Source: JBGASG01 sp046328035
Lineage (GTDB): Bacteria > Cyanobacteriota > Vampirovibrionia > Obscuribacterales > Obscuribacteraceae
Length of the DNA: 64,000 nt
NCBI GenBank assembly: GCA_046328035.1
Contig: JAXLXI010000020.1
Coordinates: 1 to 64,000, forward strand
Reading direction: 5' to 3'
Positions 28,422 to 37,285 of the stretch are shown here, piece by piece (within the stretch, counting starts at the first letter, position 1; the number at the start of each line of letters is the position of its first letter). The notes below the pieces were generated by a model that was given only the letters and a program-made list of their open reading frames with translations, was not told the DNA's origin and ran no database searches. A program made the translations under genes and the position numbers.

Positions 28422-30751
28422 GGATGCGGATTGAGCCGGCGAGCAGATGCGCCGGCTTTCGCAGGAGATGTTGCGGAGGTGCCCTGGCGTTGCGCGCGCG
28501 GGACGAGCATTCTTTGCAAGTGATTCTTCGTCAATGCGTACGTCTTTGAATCGGGATCAGCCGCCAACGCCTCATCGATCCAGCTGAGCGCTTTGCTGTA
28601 CTCGTGCGCATCACGCGCCGCGAGAGCGGCATAGTAATACGCCATCGAGTAGAGATGGTCCGTTTTCAACAAGCCCCGCTCATTAACCAGATCGATCATC
28701 TTCTGCGCTTGCTCGTATGCGACCTGCGGGCGCTTCGCCGGATAGCATGCCCAGATGCAATAGTAATAGGAGCCGATGTAATCCGGTTCTTCTTTGGATA
28801 CAGCGAGAGTCATGTCGACCGCTCTGGCGGCCTCGCCGTTTCTTGCCAGAATGCAGGCTTCAACCATTTTCTTCTCGATCTGCGCTGCCTTCGAATCAGG
28901 ATTCAGCACTTCATTCACCACATAACCATTAATGGGACTAGCCAGTTTCTCCCCGTCGGCAACGTAGCGAGATACGGAATCGCAAAGCGCCTCCGACATG
29001 TTCGCACCGGAATAGGTGCTGACCAGACCATAGGGCCAGGCGTTGTAATCAGTAAGTGAGGCAACGTTGAGGTCTTTGTTGAAATTCTGCGCCTGGTTAA
29101 ACGCCAGGATCTTGGGCTTGATCATCGCCACCCACTCTTTCGATGAAGAGAGGTGGTAATAGCTGTCGGCGAGGTGCGTCAGTTCATGCGCGACTGAAGA
29201 AACCTGATTGAATTGCGTGCTGTCGAAAAAGACATCCGTCAGAGTCATATACATGTTGCCGGATTGAGCATTCGGTCCATCATTGTGAAACGCGTGCTGA
29301 ATAAATGTCGGCACCGGCAGTTTGGTTGCCCGCATGATGTAAATATGGTGCCCGTGCCCGGCACGCAAAAGCAGTCCCGGTGCGCGTCGCGCCAACAACC
29401 TCCAGTCATGCATGAAGACAGTTTTCTCTTGCTCGGTCCACGGCTTGTAGGTAAATCGCGTTTCGCTGTGTTTGGCATGCGGTGAGTCCGGGTCCACAAA
29501 CTCGACGATGTCTTCGATTGTGGCGGCGTTCTTCGCGTAGATAGCCGCTTGATTGGGAATCGGGTTGAGTCCGGAAAGAATGGCGGCGGACTGACTGGTC
29601 CAGCAAACGGCATCGTCCGGCAACTTCGGCGGGTTCATCTGCACCAGAGTCAGTTGTCGCGTCTCCGGGTTGATCTCATAGAGGTCGAACGCGTTGCGCG
29701 CATTCAGTTCGACCTGCACGAATATCTTTTTCCTGTCGGGAGAGAGGTAGAAAGCGCGAGCGTTGCGTCCGACAAACGGTGTCAAACTGCAACAGAGCCA
29801 GCCTGCCTCGGTCATTTTGTAGAGGTGAATGGCGCCATTGCTGCTGCCCTCTCTGGCAAGAAACAAGGGCGTCTTGTTGTCGCTCAGCCAGAGCATCTTG
29901 CTGATTTTGCCGGGAAACGTGGCAATCACCTGCGGTCGCCCGGTCCTCACTGCGTACAGTGACGAGTTCTGGTCGAAGATTTGAACCTTCACGCGCGTTG
30001 AGCCGTCGGGAGACTGCTCCCAGTAAACCTCATTGGGCGCAGTCCGTTTCTTATCGCTGCTCGCATTCTTATAGATCGTCTCCTCGGGAAAGCGCGAAGG
30101 CGCCGCCGCTAGCGAAACCAAACCGCTGTACGGGTCGACTTCGTAAACATCAAAGACGCCTCGCTCCTTCAGGTCTATCAAAGCAAAAACCTTCTTCCGG
30201 TCTCGGCTCAGGTAGAAACCCATGGCAATCCGCCACGCGAACGGGGTGAGGTTGCGGGTTTGTTTCTCCAGAAGGTCTGTTCTGTAGAGATGCGTGGGGT
30301 AGCCATCATTCGACTGCGCGAGATAGACGATTGACTTGTTGTCGCTCAACCAGGCGATCTGTCCGATGTCGTGAAGAAACACCTGCACCTTGACCAGCTC
30401 GCCGTGGTCGTCGAGGTAGATCTCGGTCATTTTATTGCCCAGGTAGTGCCGCACCAGCACTTTGAGACGACCATCCGGAGACACGGAGACATCGTCGCGA
30501 TCGGCGATTTTGGTGTTCAGGTGTCCGGTGGAGAGAAGTGGTCTGCCCGGGGCTCCGCCACCGACAACCGTATCGAAGTCCCCGGTGATTGGCGCGACGT
30601 TGCTCATTCCACGCAGGGTCAACGCCGCCCCGTCCGATGCCGTGCGGGTAACACACTGCTCGCCCTGAGCGCCTTGAGCGAGCGCCGGCAGAGGTCCGGC
30701 AGACACGACGACACTGCCGGCAGCGATGGTTGAAATCAGGGCTTTGCGCAT
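28418..30751 (-). CDS. secreted propeller-metallopeptidase-TPR protein
   Basis: About 777 residues from ATG 30751, which opens a Sec signal peptide (MRKALISTIAAGSVVVSAG, cleavage near ALAQ). The frame is open to 30955 but the extra residues are not signal-like. An N-terminal beta-propeller-like part (about 60-400) has repeated WLSDNK and LSRDRKK/LSPDRKK blades. A zinc-peptidase region follows with HELTH at residues 522-526 and a candidate third ligand Glu587. The C-terminal 150 residues are TPR-like helices. HEXXH proteins of this kind are extracytoplasmic zincin peptidases. The combination with a propeller suggests docking of a large substrate. It is convergent with the gene at 27423. Confidence 0.75.
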   Translation of the reverse strand: MRKALISTIAAGSVVVSAGPLPALAQGAQGEQCVTRTASDGAALTLRGMSNVAPITGDFDTVVGGGAPGRPLLSTGHLNTKIADRDDVSVSPDGRLKVLVRHYLGNKMTEIYLDDHGELVKVQVFLHDIGQIAWLSDNKSIVYLAQSNDGYPTHLYRTDLLEKQTRNLTPFAWRIAMGFYLSRDRKKVFALIDLKERGVFDVYEVDPYSGLVSLAAAPSRFPEETIYKNASSDKKRTAPNEVYWEQSPDGSTRVKVQIFDQNSSLYAVRTGRPQVIATFPGKISKMLWLSDNKTPLFLAREGSSNGAIHLYKMTEAGWLCCSLTPFVGRNARAFYLSPDRKKIFVQVELNARNAFDLYEINPETRQLTLVQMNPPKLPDDAVCWTSQSAAILSGLNPIPNQAAIYAKNAATIEDIVEFVDPDSPHAKHSETRFTYKPWTEQEKTVFMHDWRLLARRAPGLLLRAGHGHHIYIMRATKLPVPTFIQHAFHNDGPNAQSGNMYMTLTDVFFDSTQFNQVSSVAHELTHLADSYYHLSSSKEWVAMIKPKILAFNQAQNFNKDLNVASLTDYNAWPYGLVSTYSGANMSEALCDSVSRYVADGEKLASPINGYVVNEVLNPDSKAAQIEKKMVEACILARNGEAARAVDMTLAVSKEEPDYIGSYYYCIWACYPAKRPQVAYEQAQKMIDLVNERGLLKTDHLYSMAYYYAALAARDAHEYSKALSWIDEALAADPDSKTYALTKNHLQRMLVPRAQRQGTSATSPAKAGASARRLNPHP

Positions 30752-30828
30752 ATCGCTTATTTTAGTACATGAGCCCAGCTGGTGCTGTTTCGTTCCGGCG
30801 TGCAACGAGATTAGCTGAGACATTCTCT

Positions 30829-30844
30829 GCACCATATATGGTGC
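30829..30844. promoter_or_regulatory. 16-bp perfect palindrome upstream of the metallopeptidase
   Basis: gcaccatatatggtgc is a perfect 16-bp dyad 78 bp upstream of the metallopeptidase start, flanked by tct and gca. Its size and position suit a dimeric repressor or activator site in the 303-bp gap between the divergent metallopeptidase and TPR genes. No other strong signal is seen in that gap. Confidence 0.4.
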
Positions 30845-31054
30845 GCAGCCTTTCAAAACCTTCTTCCGGAAAGAGGTCGTGACGCGGGAGTTTCTCTTGA
30901 TATGCCGGGAAGTATGTAGGTCATACAGGCAGCCCCATAATTTGCATGTAATCAACTAGCAAATCGACCGCAGATCGAATATCTTTGTACACCTCATCCA
31001 TCACTGACGCGCACCAATTTCGGCGGCGCGGCGATATCTGTCGGCAGGGGCACC

Positions 31055-31426
31055 ATGCAAACATCAAACTATCTCGCTCTACTGGCAACTTACCAACAAT
31101 CCGCCGCCACAGCTTTGAAACGCGGGCAGTGGATGAAAGCGGCTCGGGTACTCAGAGACGCACTGCGCGAGTGCGAGGAAGTCGGCGAGTTGCATGAAGG
31201 TCTGACTGCCACCGCCAACCAGTTGGCCGAAAAACTAATCGACCAGCACAAGTACTCGGAAGCGGAAATACTTTATCGGGCAGTGCTGGAAGTGCGCGAA
31301 AAACTCTTCGGCACCAACCACCCGCAAGTTACTGAAAGCCTGCAAAAGCTGGCTGTCCTGCAGATCACTACGTTCCGCGCCGAAGCGATGGGCAAGAACT
31401 TTCCCGGCGTCGCTGCAGCCAGCTGA
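31055..31426 (+). CDS. small TPR protein
   Basis: A 123-residue all-helical protein with about two TPR units. The second contains KYSEAEILYRAVLEVREKLFGTNHPQV, about residues 68-94, which is the kinesin-light-chain-like TPR form (Y-R-x-x-L, G-x-x-H-P). A ribosome site (agggg) precedes ATG 31055. No signal peptide is present. It is convergent with the small gene ending at 31429, with only 2 bp between stops. Probably a cytoplasmic interaction module. Partner unknown. Confidence 0.75.
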   Translation: MQTSNYLALLATYQQSAATALKRGQWMKAARVLRDALRECEEVGELHEGLTATANQLAEKLIDQHKYSEAEILYRAVLEVREKLFGTNHPQVTESLQKLAVLQITTFRAEAMGKNFPGVAAAS

Positions 31427-31428
31427 TC

Positions 31429-31704
31429 TCAGTTAAGAAGCTTCGCCAGTCGGGTTGCTGACCGGGTCGATCGGAGCCAGTGCGCTGTCCGGTCCCGCCG
31501 AGGTTCGTAATCGTTTTGCAGGCGTTCTTCGATATTGATCATCATCTGATATAACTCGCGCGCTTGTTCGACATTGCCGCGCTTGTGATAGAAGACGGCC
31601 AACCTCTGCAACTCGTACAGATTGCGGCGCAGAGCTTTTTCGATCTCGGTCGGCTGCGAGATTGGCCGGTGATTGCTGTCGACGTTTCGTTCAGGCTCTG
31701 CCAT
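31429..31704 (-). CDS. small helical TPR-like protein
   Basis: A 91-residue protein with a strong ribosome site (aggaaggg) upstream of ATG 31704. The middle (LQRLAVFYHKRGNVEQARELYQMMINIEERL, about residues 32-62) reads as one TPR helix pair. The C-terminus is Arg-rich. It lies tail-to-tail with the small TPR gene at 31055. No known domain name can be given beyond TPR-like. Confidence 0.65.
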   Translation of the reverse strand: MAEPERNVDSNHRPISQPTEIEKALRRNLYELQRLAVFYHKRGNVEQARELYQMMINIEERLQNDYEPRRDRTAHWLRSTRSATRLAKLLN

Positions 31705-31890
31705 TTGCCCTTCCTAATGCCTTGAGTTAAAGAATAGCCTTTATGGGCTGCGTCCGACATTGGTCTAAACCCATAAATTTCATTCTCGGAAACCCTAAGA
31801 TCAACTCATCAGTTTTATAATGCCTGAGCGCATCCAGATTGGATTTGCGCTACCAGACATACCGGCGGCCGGACGCAATTAGGAGTGCGC

Positions 31891-32199
31891 ATGCCTGAAT
31901 TCATCAAAGTAGCCAGAACAGACGACGTGAAGCCAGGCAAGTCGAAGGCGCTCAACGTCGGCGGCGTGCGGCTGGCGCTCTTCAATGTCGGCGGCACGTT
32001 CTATTGCGTGGAAGACTCGTGCTCGCATCAGGGGGCACCGCTGGCGTCAGGCATGATCGGCGGCAAAACAATTACGTGCGAATGGCACGGCGCCACCTTC
32101 GACCTGGAGACGGGGAAGGGTTGTGCAGGACCAGCCGGACAGGGCATTCAAGCATATAAGGTACGCGTGGTCGACGATGACGTTGAAGTCGAGGTCTGA
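31891..32199 (+). CDS. Rieske-type [2Fe-2S] ferredoxin
   Basis: A 102-residue single-domain Rieske protein with both cluster motifs intact: C-S-H (CSHQGAPL, about residue 46) and C-E-W-H (CEWHGATF, about residue 64). The length matches the stand-alone Rieske ferredoxins that feed electrons to dioxygenases, and the NirD-like subunits. ATG 31891 is preferred because aggag (31881-31885) lies 5 nt upstream. A GTG at 31885 overlaps that site. No oxygenase or reductase gene adjoins it, so its redox partner is elsewhere. Confidence 0.88.
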   Translation: MPEFIKVARTDDVKPGKSKALNVGGVRLALFNVGGTFYCVEDSCSHQGAPLASGMIGGKTITCEWHGATFDLETGKGCAGPAGQGIQAYKVRVVDDDVEVEV

Positions 32200-32489
32200 T
32201 CAGGGTTTCGGCGCTGAGCACCAGTCGTGGTGCAGCATAGGCTTACCAACAAATGTTGTTGGAAATGGCTGTGTTCGCCGGTTCCGGGACTTTCTTTTCG
32301 CGCACAAATACAAGAAACCCCTGCGGACTTAGGCGAAATCCCGTACCCCAGGCGACAGATAAGAGCGCAATAATTAAATCAGTGCAAAGGTTTTGCACCG
32401 GCCCTGATACCGAAACAACTCGCCGCATTTTTCGTTCTTTTATCAAAGCGCGATCTTGCGCTTTCAAGATAGAAGAAGGAGACAAACCA

Positions 32490-33026
32490 ATGTCAAAGGT
32501 AATCGTAGGAGTATTCAAAGACTCGAGCGCTGCAAGCAGAGCCATTGAACAACTGCGGGATGCGGGATTTGCACCGGGTCAGATATCCATATTGGCACCC
32601 AACGAATCAGCTCGCACGGAACCGTTTCTGGACACGGCCGCTTCCAACTTTGAGCATGTGATGACGCCGGCTGATGCAACATCGCCCGCCGACAAGACAG
32701 TAACCAGCTATACGGCGGTGGGAGCCGTGGCTGGCGGTCTGGTCGGACTGGCGGCTGCAATTTTGCCGAACGTCGGCGGCATGCTGGGAGCAGGTCCGCT
32801 TCTGGCAGCGATAACGGGCGCGGCTGCCGGCAGTTACGTTGGGACGCTCACCGGTGCACTGGTGCACTTTGACGTGCCGGAACAGGCAGCGCGCGTATAC
32901 GAAACTCATGTGTCGTCTGGGAACGTGCTTATTGCGGTTCACACGGAAGACGCAGACGAACGCTCGAAAGCGGAGGACATCCTCGACCAAGCAGGCGCTA
33001 TCGAAATCGATACCAAAGCTGCATGA
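32490..33026 (+). CDS. general-stress-type protein with glycine-zipper segment
   Basis: 178 residues. The N-terminus (MSKVIVGVFKDSSAASRAIEQLRDAGF) is a ferredoxin-like fold start typical of YflT/general stress protein 17M relatives. The centre (about 75-130) is a Gly/Ala-rich hydrophobic stretch with glycine-zipper spacing (GAVAGGLVGLAAAILPNVGG) that could insert into a membrane. The C-terminus returns to an alpha/beta pattern. A strong ribosome site (aaggag, 8 nt) marks ATG 32490, although the frame is open from 32253. It sits 30 bp before LRV protein B and probably shares a transcript with it. The 290-bp gap upstream shows no clear element. Confidence 0.75.
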   Translation: MSKVIVGVFKDSSAASRAIEQLRDAGFAPGQISILAPNESARTEPFLDTAASNFEHVMTPADATSPADKTVTSYTAVGAVAGGLVGLAAAILPNVGGMLGAGPLLAAITGAAAGSYVGTLTGALVHFDVPEQAARVYETHVSSGNVLIAVHTEDADERSKAEDILDQAGAIEIDTKAA

Positions 33027-33056
33027 CGATCCGCCAACCGGAGTTGCTCTAAAACC

Positions 33057-33668
33057 ATGGAAATGTATTCGTCAGCTAACAACCATGAGCTGAGTTTTGC
33101 TTACTCATACCAATGGTCGGAGCCCGATCAAGATCTGTTTGTTGCTATGAAGATCTTGACTTGCCCGGCTATTGGAAGCGAAACTTCCTCTTGCCCATGC
33201 GCCCAGGACCAAAGCCAATCCACACAGATTAGCAGCGCCCTGGCCGCCAATCCACAGACACCGCCGATGGTGCTTGATCACCTGGTCAATTGCGGTGTGC
33301 CGTTTGTACTGATTCGCATTGCGGAAAATCCGCGCTCAGGCGCGGACACGCTCAGGAAACTCGCCGAAAATGAAAGTGTAAGCGTACGCGCAGCGGTGGC
33401 AGAAAACTATGACGCACCCGCCGATGTGCACAGACAGTTAGCCCAAGATGAGTGTGTAGACGTGCGCTTTGCCGTTGCTGAAAACGCCAACTTGCCGCCG
33501 GACATACTGGAGATTCTCATTCGGGATGACAATCCCTATGTAGCACATCGCGCGCAGACCACGTTGACGCGCCTGGAGGAGAAGACCCGCCAGGTCACCG
33601 AGACCGCGCATCTGGAAGTCTGGAGTTTCCCGACCAACAGATTCAATCGCAAGCGCGCCAATTCATGA
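33057..33668 (+). CDS. LRV/HEAT-like repeat protein B
   Basis: 203 residues. The N-terminal 65 residues are unique to this copy. The rest is tandem ~24-residue helical repeats: LAANPQTPPMVLDHL, IAENPRSGADTLRKLA, VSVRAAVAENYDAPADV and VDVRFAVAENANLPPDIL. It ends with the family cap DDNPYVAHRAQTTL. It is a paralogue of the proteins at 17872, 38064 and 41455. It lacks a signal peptide and membrane segment. It probably forms an operon with the stress protein gene 30 bp upstream and is convergent with a sigma-factor gene across a strong terminator. The function of the family is unknown; an adaptor role is inferred. Confidence 0.8.
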   Translation: MEMYSSANNHELSFAYSYQWSEPDQDLFVAMKILTCPAIGSETSSCPCAQDQSQSTQISSALAANPQTPPMVLDHLVNCGVPFVLIRIAENPRSGADTLRKLAENESVSVRAAVAENYDAPADVHRQLAQDECVDVRFAVAENANLPPDILEILIRDDNPYVAHRAQTTLTRLEEKTRQVTETAHLEVWSFPTNRFNRKRANS

Positions 33669-33691
33669 TTGCTGGGGCGTAAAAAGTTCAG

Positions 33692-33717
33692 GCGGGGGCA
33701 GTTTTTTCTGCCCCCGC
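33692..33717. terminator. bidirectional rho-independent terminator
   Basis: A perfect 10-bp GC-rich stem (gcgggggcag / ctgcccccgc) with loop tttttt lies between the convergent LRV-B and sigma-factor genes. A-rich sequence on its left (aaaaag) gives a T-run on the minus strand, and attttgttt follows on the plus strand. Confidence 0.85.
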
Positions 33718-33742
33718 ACTAGATTTTGTTTATGGCACAAAC

Positions 33743-34753
33743 TCAGTTGTGCAGGTAATGGCGCATTTCCAGGGCCCGCGAATTATTGCGCATCTTCTTC
33801 ATTGCCTTGAATTCGATTTGGCGCACGCGCTCGCGGCTAAGACCCAGCACCGCTCCGCTTTCGGCAAGCGTCATTGGATTACCGTCATCCAGCCCAAACC
33901 GCAAATTGATCACGTCCTTCTCTTGCTGAGTGAGGATACCGAGCAACGCGCGGATATCTCGACTGAGCAATTGGGACACAGTTTTGTCCTCTGGAGAAAC
34001 GGAATTCTCATCCTCGAGCATCTCAGCCAGTGTGCGGTCGAAACCTTCTTTGCTAGTCTGATCCAGCGAGAGCAAACTCTTCGAGGCGCCCAGAGCGAGC
34101 AACACTTTTTCGCGCTCGATGCCGGAATGTTCGACAATTTCTTCGAGCGTCGGGCGCCGACCGAATTTTTCGGCGCACGAACGGATGACCTTGGAGAGAC
34201 GACTCATCACTTCCGTCATATGCACGGGAATGCGAATGGCGCGCGACTTGTTGGCGAGCGAGCGGGTGATGCTCTGGCGAATCCACCACGTCGCGTAAGT
34301 CGAAAATTTGTAGCCGCGCTCAGGATCGAACTTTTCCGTGGCGCGAATTAGTCCCATGTTTCCTTCCTGAATCAGATCCTGAAAGGTGATGCCACGATTG
34401 AGATAACGGCGCGCGATACTGACGACAAGGCGCAAATTGGCTTGCACCAGCTTGCGGCGCGCCACCGGATCGCCGGCTCTGGTAGCACGAGCCAGTTCGA
34501 TTTCTTCGCGACCGTTGAGCAACTTATGTCGTCCGATTTCGCGTAAGTAGACCTTGGTGGAATCTTCTTCCATCATCACGTCTTGCGGGTCGGCAGCCAG
34601 TGGTTCGTCATCGGCGCTTTCTTCGCGATAATCGGCATCGTCATGCGGAAGCTCGATATCGGCTATTTCCGCAAAGTCATGCATAGCGCGCCAGTCGTTT
34701 GATTCTCGTTCTACTGTTGCCGTGGCTGAACCGGATTTTGCTCTTTTATTCAT
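33743..34753 (-). CDS. RNA polymerase sigma factor, RpoD/SigA family (group 2-like)
   Basis: 336 residues. Region 1.2 (STKVYLREIGRHKLLNGREEIELA) begins near residue 65. Region 2 contains RNLRL-like ANLRLVVSIARRY, FQDLIQEGNMGLIRATEKFD and FSTYATWWIRQSI. Region 3 follows. Region 4 contains the helix-turn-helix LAESGAVLGLSRERVRQIEFKAMKKM. The N-terminal region 1.1 of primary factors is missing and replaced by a short acidic stretch, and the length is typical of group 2 factors, as in cyanobacteria. It would redirect RNA polymerase to -10/-35 promoters under particular conditions. It is convergent with LRV-B. The true housekeeping factor is presumably elsewhere. Confidence 0.9.
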   Translation of the reverse strand: MNKRAKSGSATATVERESNDWRAMHDFAEIADIELPHDDADYREESADDEPLAADPQDVMMEEDSTKVYLREIGRHKLLNGREEIELARATRAGDPVARRKLVQANLRLVVSIARRYLNRGITFQDLIQEGNMGLIRATEKFDPERGYKFSTYATWWIRQSITRSLANKSRAIRIPVHMTEVMSRLSKVIRSCAEKFGRRPTLEEIVEHSGIEREKVLLALGASKSLLSLDQTSKEGFDRTLAEMLEDENSVSPEDKTVSQLLSRDIRALLGILTQQEKDVINLRFGLDDGNPMTLAESGAVLGLSRERVRQIEFKAMKKMRNNSRALEMRHYLHN

Positions 34754-34968
34754 CTATATCGAATACCCATGCAGACGTCACGAACACGGCGAGCCAGACA
34801 AGACAGATGTCGCGCAACCTGAATGGTCGCGTTCGATATGAAAGGCGGTGGCTTCCCCGCGTACTATTTATCTGCCCATGCGTTGCACGCTTGAATCAAA
34901 GCGACAACTGAGAACGAATTTCTGTAACGCTCATCCATAGCCGGTCTACGACTGTCGACGCAACTCTT

Positions 34969-37014
34969 CTACGGCACCCAATCAATAGAATTGGAATCGA
35001 CGCCGGGCGCATGCAACCAGCCAAACGATCGGGGTGCGCCGCCGCGGTCAACCATCGACAAACCGCCGCCGTTTTTCAATGTATATATACTAGCGGTACC
35101 GGAGGTATCTTTTGTCGGTGCAGCGAATTCGGACAAGCGATTCTGAAAAGTAGAAACTTTGATGCCGGAGGCGGTGGCGAACGCCGGCGATGAATAGGCG
35201 ATATCGGTTACCACGCCGGCGACAATGCGGACGGCGAGGAAATAGCGTTTGGCGCCGGTGCCGTTGAAATAGGCGAGAACGCCGTTCTTCTCGCCAGCAT
35301 TCGGTTTGCCGAGCAAGGACAGAACATCGGCGCGGGACATGCCAAGCCTGGCTTTCGCGATCGATGCACCGGGTGTGACCAGCGTCGAAGAACTAACCGG
35401 CGCGGCAGATGGCGGAGCCGTAGAACTCGAAGCACTTGCGGGCGCGGGTGATTGCGCACTGCCTGTAGTGGCAGTGCCAGCCCTGGCCGCCGGTATCCAG
35501 GATAGCGAAGCGGGTTCCATATCACCTTTATGCAACAAGGCGACGACTGCATGACTGTCGGATTTTGGAGAAACTACTGAGAAACCGCCGCCCTTGAAAG
35601 TACGCACAAGAAACTGCGGATCTACTTCAACCTGTTTGAACTTGCCCTGGTTCACCGCGAGCGAAGCCAACCCCACGCTGTCTTGCGTGCGGAAGAAGGG
35701 CGAAGAGAAAGCCACCTGACTGAGGTTGTTGCCGGCAAACTTCAAGCATAGGAAATAGCTTTTGCCTGCCCAGTACGTGACGGTGTCGCCACTGGTTGAC
35801 GCCGGCTTACCGAGCATTTCCATCACTTCGGTTTTGCTCATGCCCAAATTGATCCTGCCGACCGAAACACCCGGCACCAGCAACGTGCGACTCGTGGGCG
35901 GACCTGCCGGCACCTGCGCCGCAGCGGCCGGGGGCGTGGCGTGCGTGGACGGAGTCGTGGCATGCGGCACAGGAGTCGATACGGCCGGCACCGGATTGGT
36001 CACCGCCGCAATAGTCTCAGGCGGCACCATCGCATCCGGCACCGCCGCTTTAGATGCCGAAGCCAGTGTCGACAAACTGCCGGTTTCGTCGTCCGCCAGT
36101 CCGGGATGCCGACTGGTCGGCTCCGCAGCCAAGCGCAGTTCGTTGCCCTTCCACTGACTGGACAGCACAGGGGTCTGCAAAACGCCGCGCTCGCGCAACA
36201 CCGTGTCCTGCACCTGGTCTTTGAGCGCCGAAAACACGCTGCCGATCGACGCGTTCGCACCTTGATTGCGCAGCACTTGCAAAAGACTGGATGTGAACAC
36301 GCCATTAGCGAGTTTCTTGCTCTCCCATGAAGCTTGATTGTCCTTGCTCGACGCAATCACCATCTGTCCGCTCCCCGCAGAAAACTCCTGTGCATCGACA
36401 CCACTGCGGAAAAGTCCCTTCGCTCCAGTGCCGGCAGCAGTCAATCCCCCGCTATGGCAGGCATCCAGAAAAATCACGACGCGATCACAGTGCACGCGCT
36501 GTTTGATATCGCTCGCCAGCGTTCGCATCGACAAGCCGGTCGCGTACAAGTCGTTGACGTCCGTGTCGCTGGCCACCAAATAATTGTCGCCGCCCACATC
36601 AAGGTCTGCACCGCTGCCGTGCGTCGAGAAATACAACACCACCAGGTCGTCCGGATTGGCCACACGCGGCAGCCACTTGTTGCCCAATTCTGATCTGATG
36701 CGCCGGTACGTCGCATCCTGATTGAGGATGACTTTCACATGGTCCTTCGCGAAGCCAGCCTCATTGACCAGGTAATCGGCAAAGTCCCGCGCATCTTTGG
36801 CGGAGTACTTGAGATTGAAGCGGGGGTCCGCGAACGTGCCTATCCCGACGACCAGCGCCCACTTGTCGCGGACAGGACGATTTGCCCCGTCGTCGTCGTC
36901 ATTCGCCATCGCTCGATTGCCGGGCGTGTTCAAACACGCAACGACTATCGCCACGATTCCAAGGTATCTTCCCCAGCGACTTCCCAACATGCCGGACATT
37001 ATACAGAGTCCCAT
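34969..37014 (-). CDS. secreted metacaspase (C14) with two BamE-like modules
   Basis: 681 residues. The signal peptide spans residues 1-37 (cleavage near AMA). The caspase p20 domain (about 50-290) has catalytic His132 in YFSTHGSG and Cys186 in FLDACHSGG, so the dyad is intact. Pro/Ala/Thr-rich linkers separate it from two repeats, each starting with a BamE/OmlA-like motif (GRINLGMSKTEVMEMLGKP at about 395, and ARLGMSRADVLSLLGKP at about 565). Orthocaspases cut after Arg or Lys. The double BamE-like C-terminus is unusual and may anchor the enzyme to envelope partners. The gene stands alone, with the 271-bp inverted-repeat region upstream of its start. Confidence 0.85.
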   Translation of the reverse strand: MGLCIMSGMLGSRWGRYLGIVAIVVACLNTPGNRAMANDDDDGANRPVRDKWALVVGIGTFADPRFNLKYSAKDARDFADYLVNEAGFAKDHVKVILNQDATYRRIRSELGNKWLPRVANPDDLVVLYFSTHGSGADLDVGGDNYLVASDTDVNDLYATGLSMRTLASDIKQRVHCDRVVIFLDACHSGGLTAAGTGAKGLFRSGVDAQEFSAGSGQMVIASSKDNQASWESKKLANGVFTSSLLQVLRNQGANASIGSVFSALKDQVQDTVLRERGVLQTPVLSSQWKGNELRLAAEPTSRHPGLADDETGSLSTLASASKAAVPDAMVPPETIAAVTNPVPAVSTPVPHATTPSTHATPPAAAAQVPAGPPTSRTLLVPGVSVGRINLGMSKTEVMEMLGKPASTSGDTVTYWAGKSYFLCLKFAGNNLSQVAFSSPFFRTQDSVGLASLAVNQGKFKQVEVDPQFLVRTFKGGGFSVVSPKSDSHAVVALLHKGDMEPASLSWIPAARAGTATTGSAQSPAPASASSSTAPPSAAPVSSSTLVTPGASIAKARLGMSRADVLSLLGKPNAGEKNGVLAYFNGTGAKRYFLAVRIVAGVVTDIAYSSPAFATASGIKVSTFQNRLSEFAAPTKDTSGTASIYTLKNGGGLSMVDRGGAPRSFGWLHAPGVDSNSIDWVP

Positions 37015-37073
37015 TTCCGCCAGATTTTGCGCTCGCGGCAGCTGTGAGGGCTGGGCCCGTTGGACTGCCTTGC

Positions 37074-37215
37074 AAATTGTTGATCTTTACGACAAGAGGG
37101 GAACGCTGGGAGAGATTTCTTACACCAACCCGAAAAGCGCATCAGCAGCTGGTTTGCGACGACATCTGTCATCAACCAGCCGGTCGACCGAAATTATCGT
37201 ATAGATCAACAATTT
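37074..37215. repeat. inverted-repeat-bounded 142-bp element
   Basis: aaattgttgatct (37074-37086) and agatcaacaattt (37203-37215) are perfect 13-bp inverted repeats, and the match continues imperfectly outward and inward (about 17 of 20). The 116 bp between them hold no credible gene. The element lies between the divergent... metacaspase start and the end of the lone Hpt-like gene, on the minus strand. It looks like a miniature inverted-repeat element or a long hairpin. It shares only the core gttgat with the other palindromic family. Confidence 0.45.
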
Positions 37216-37285
37216 CCAAAGCACGGTTTGAGCGCACCCAACCGGTCCGCTGACGTATAAAAATCGAGCAAAAAATCTAACCCAA

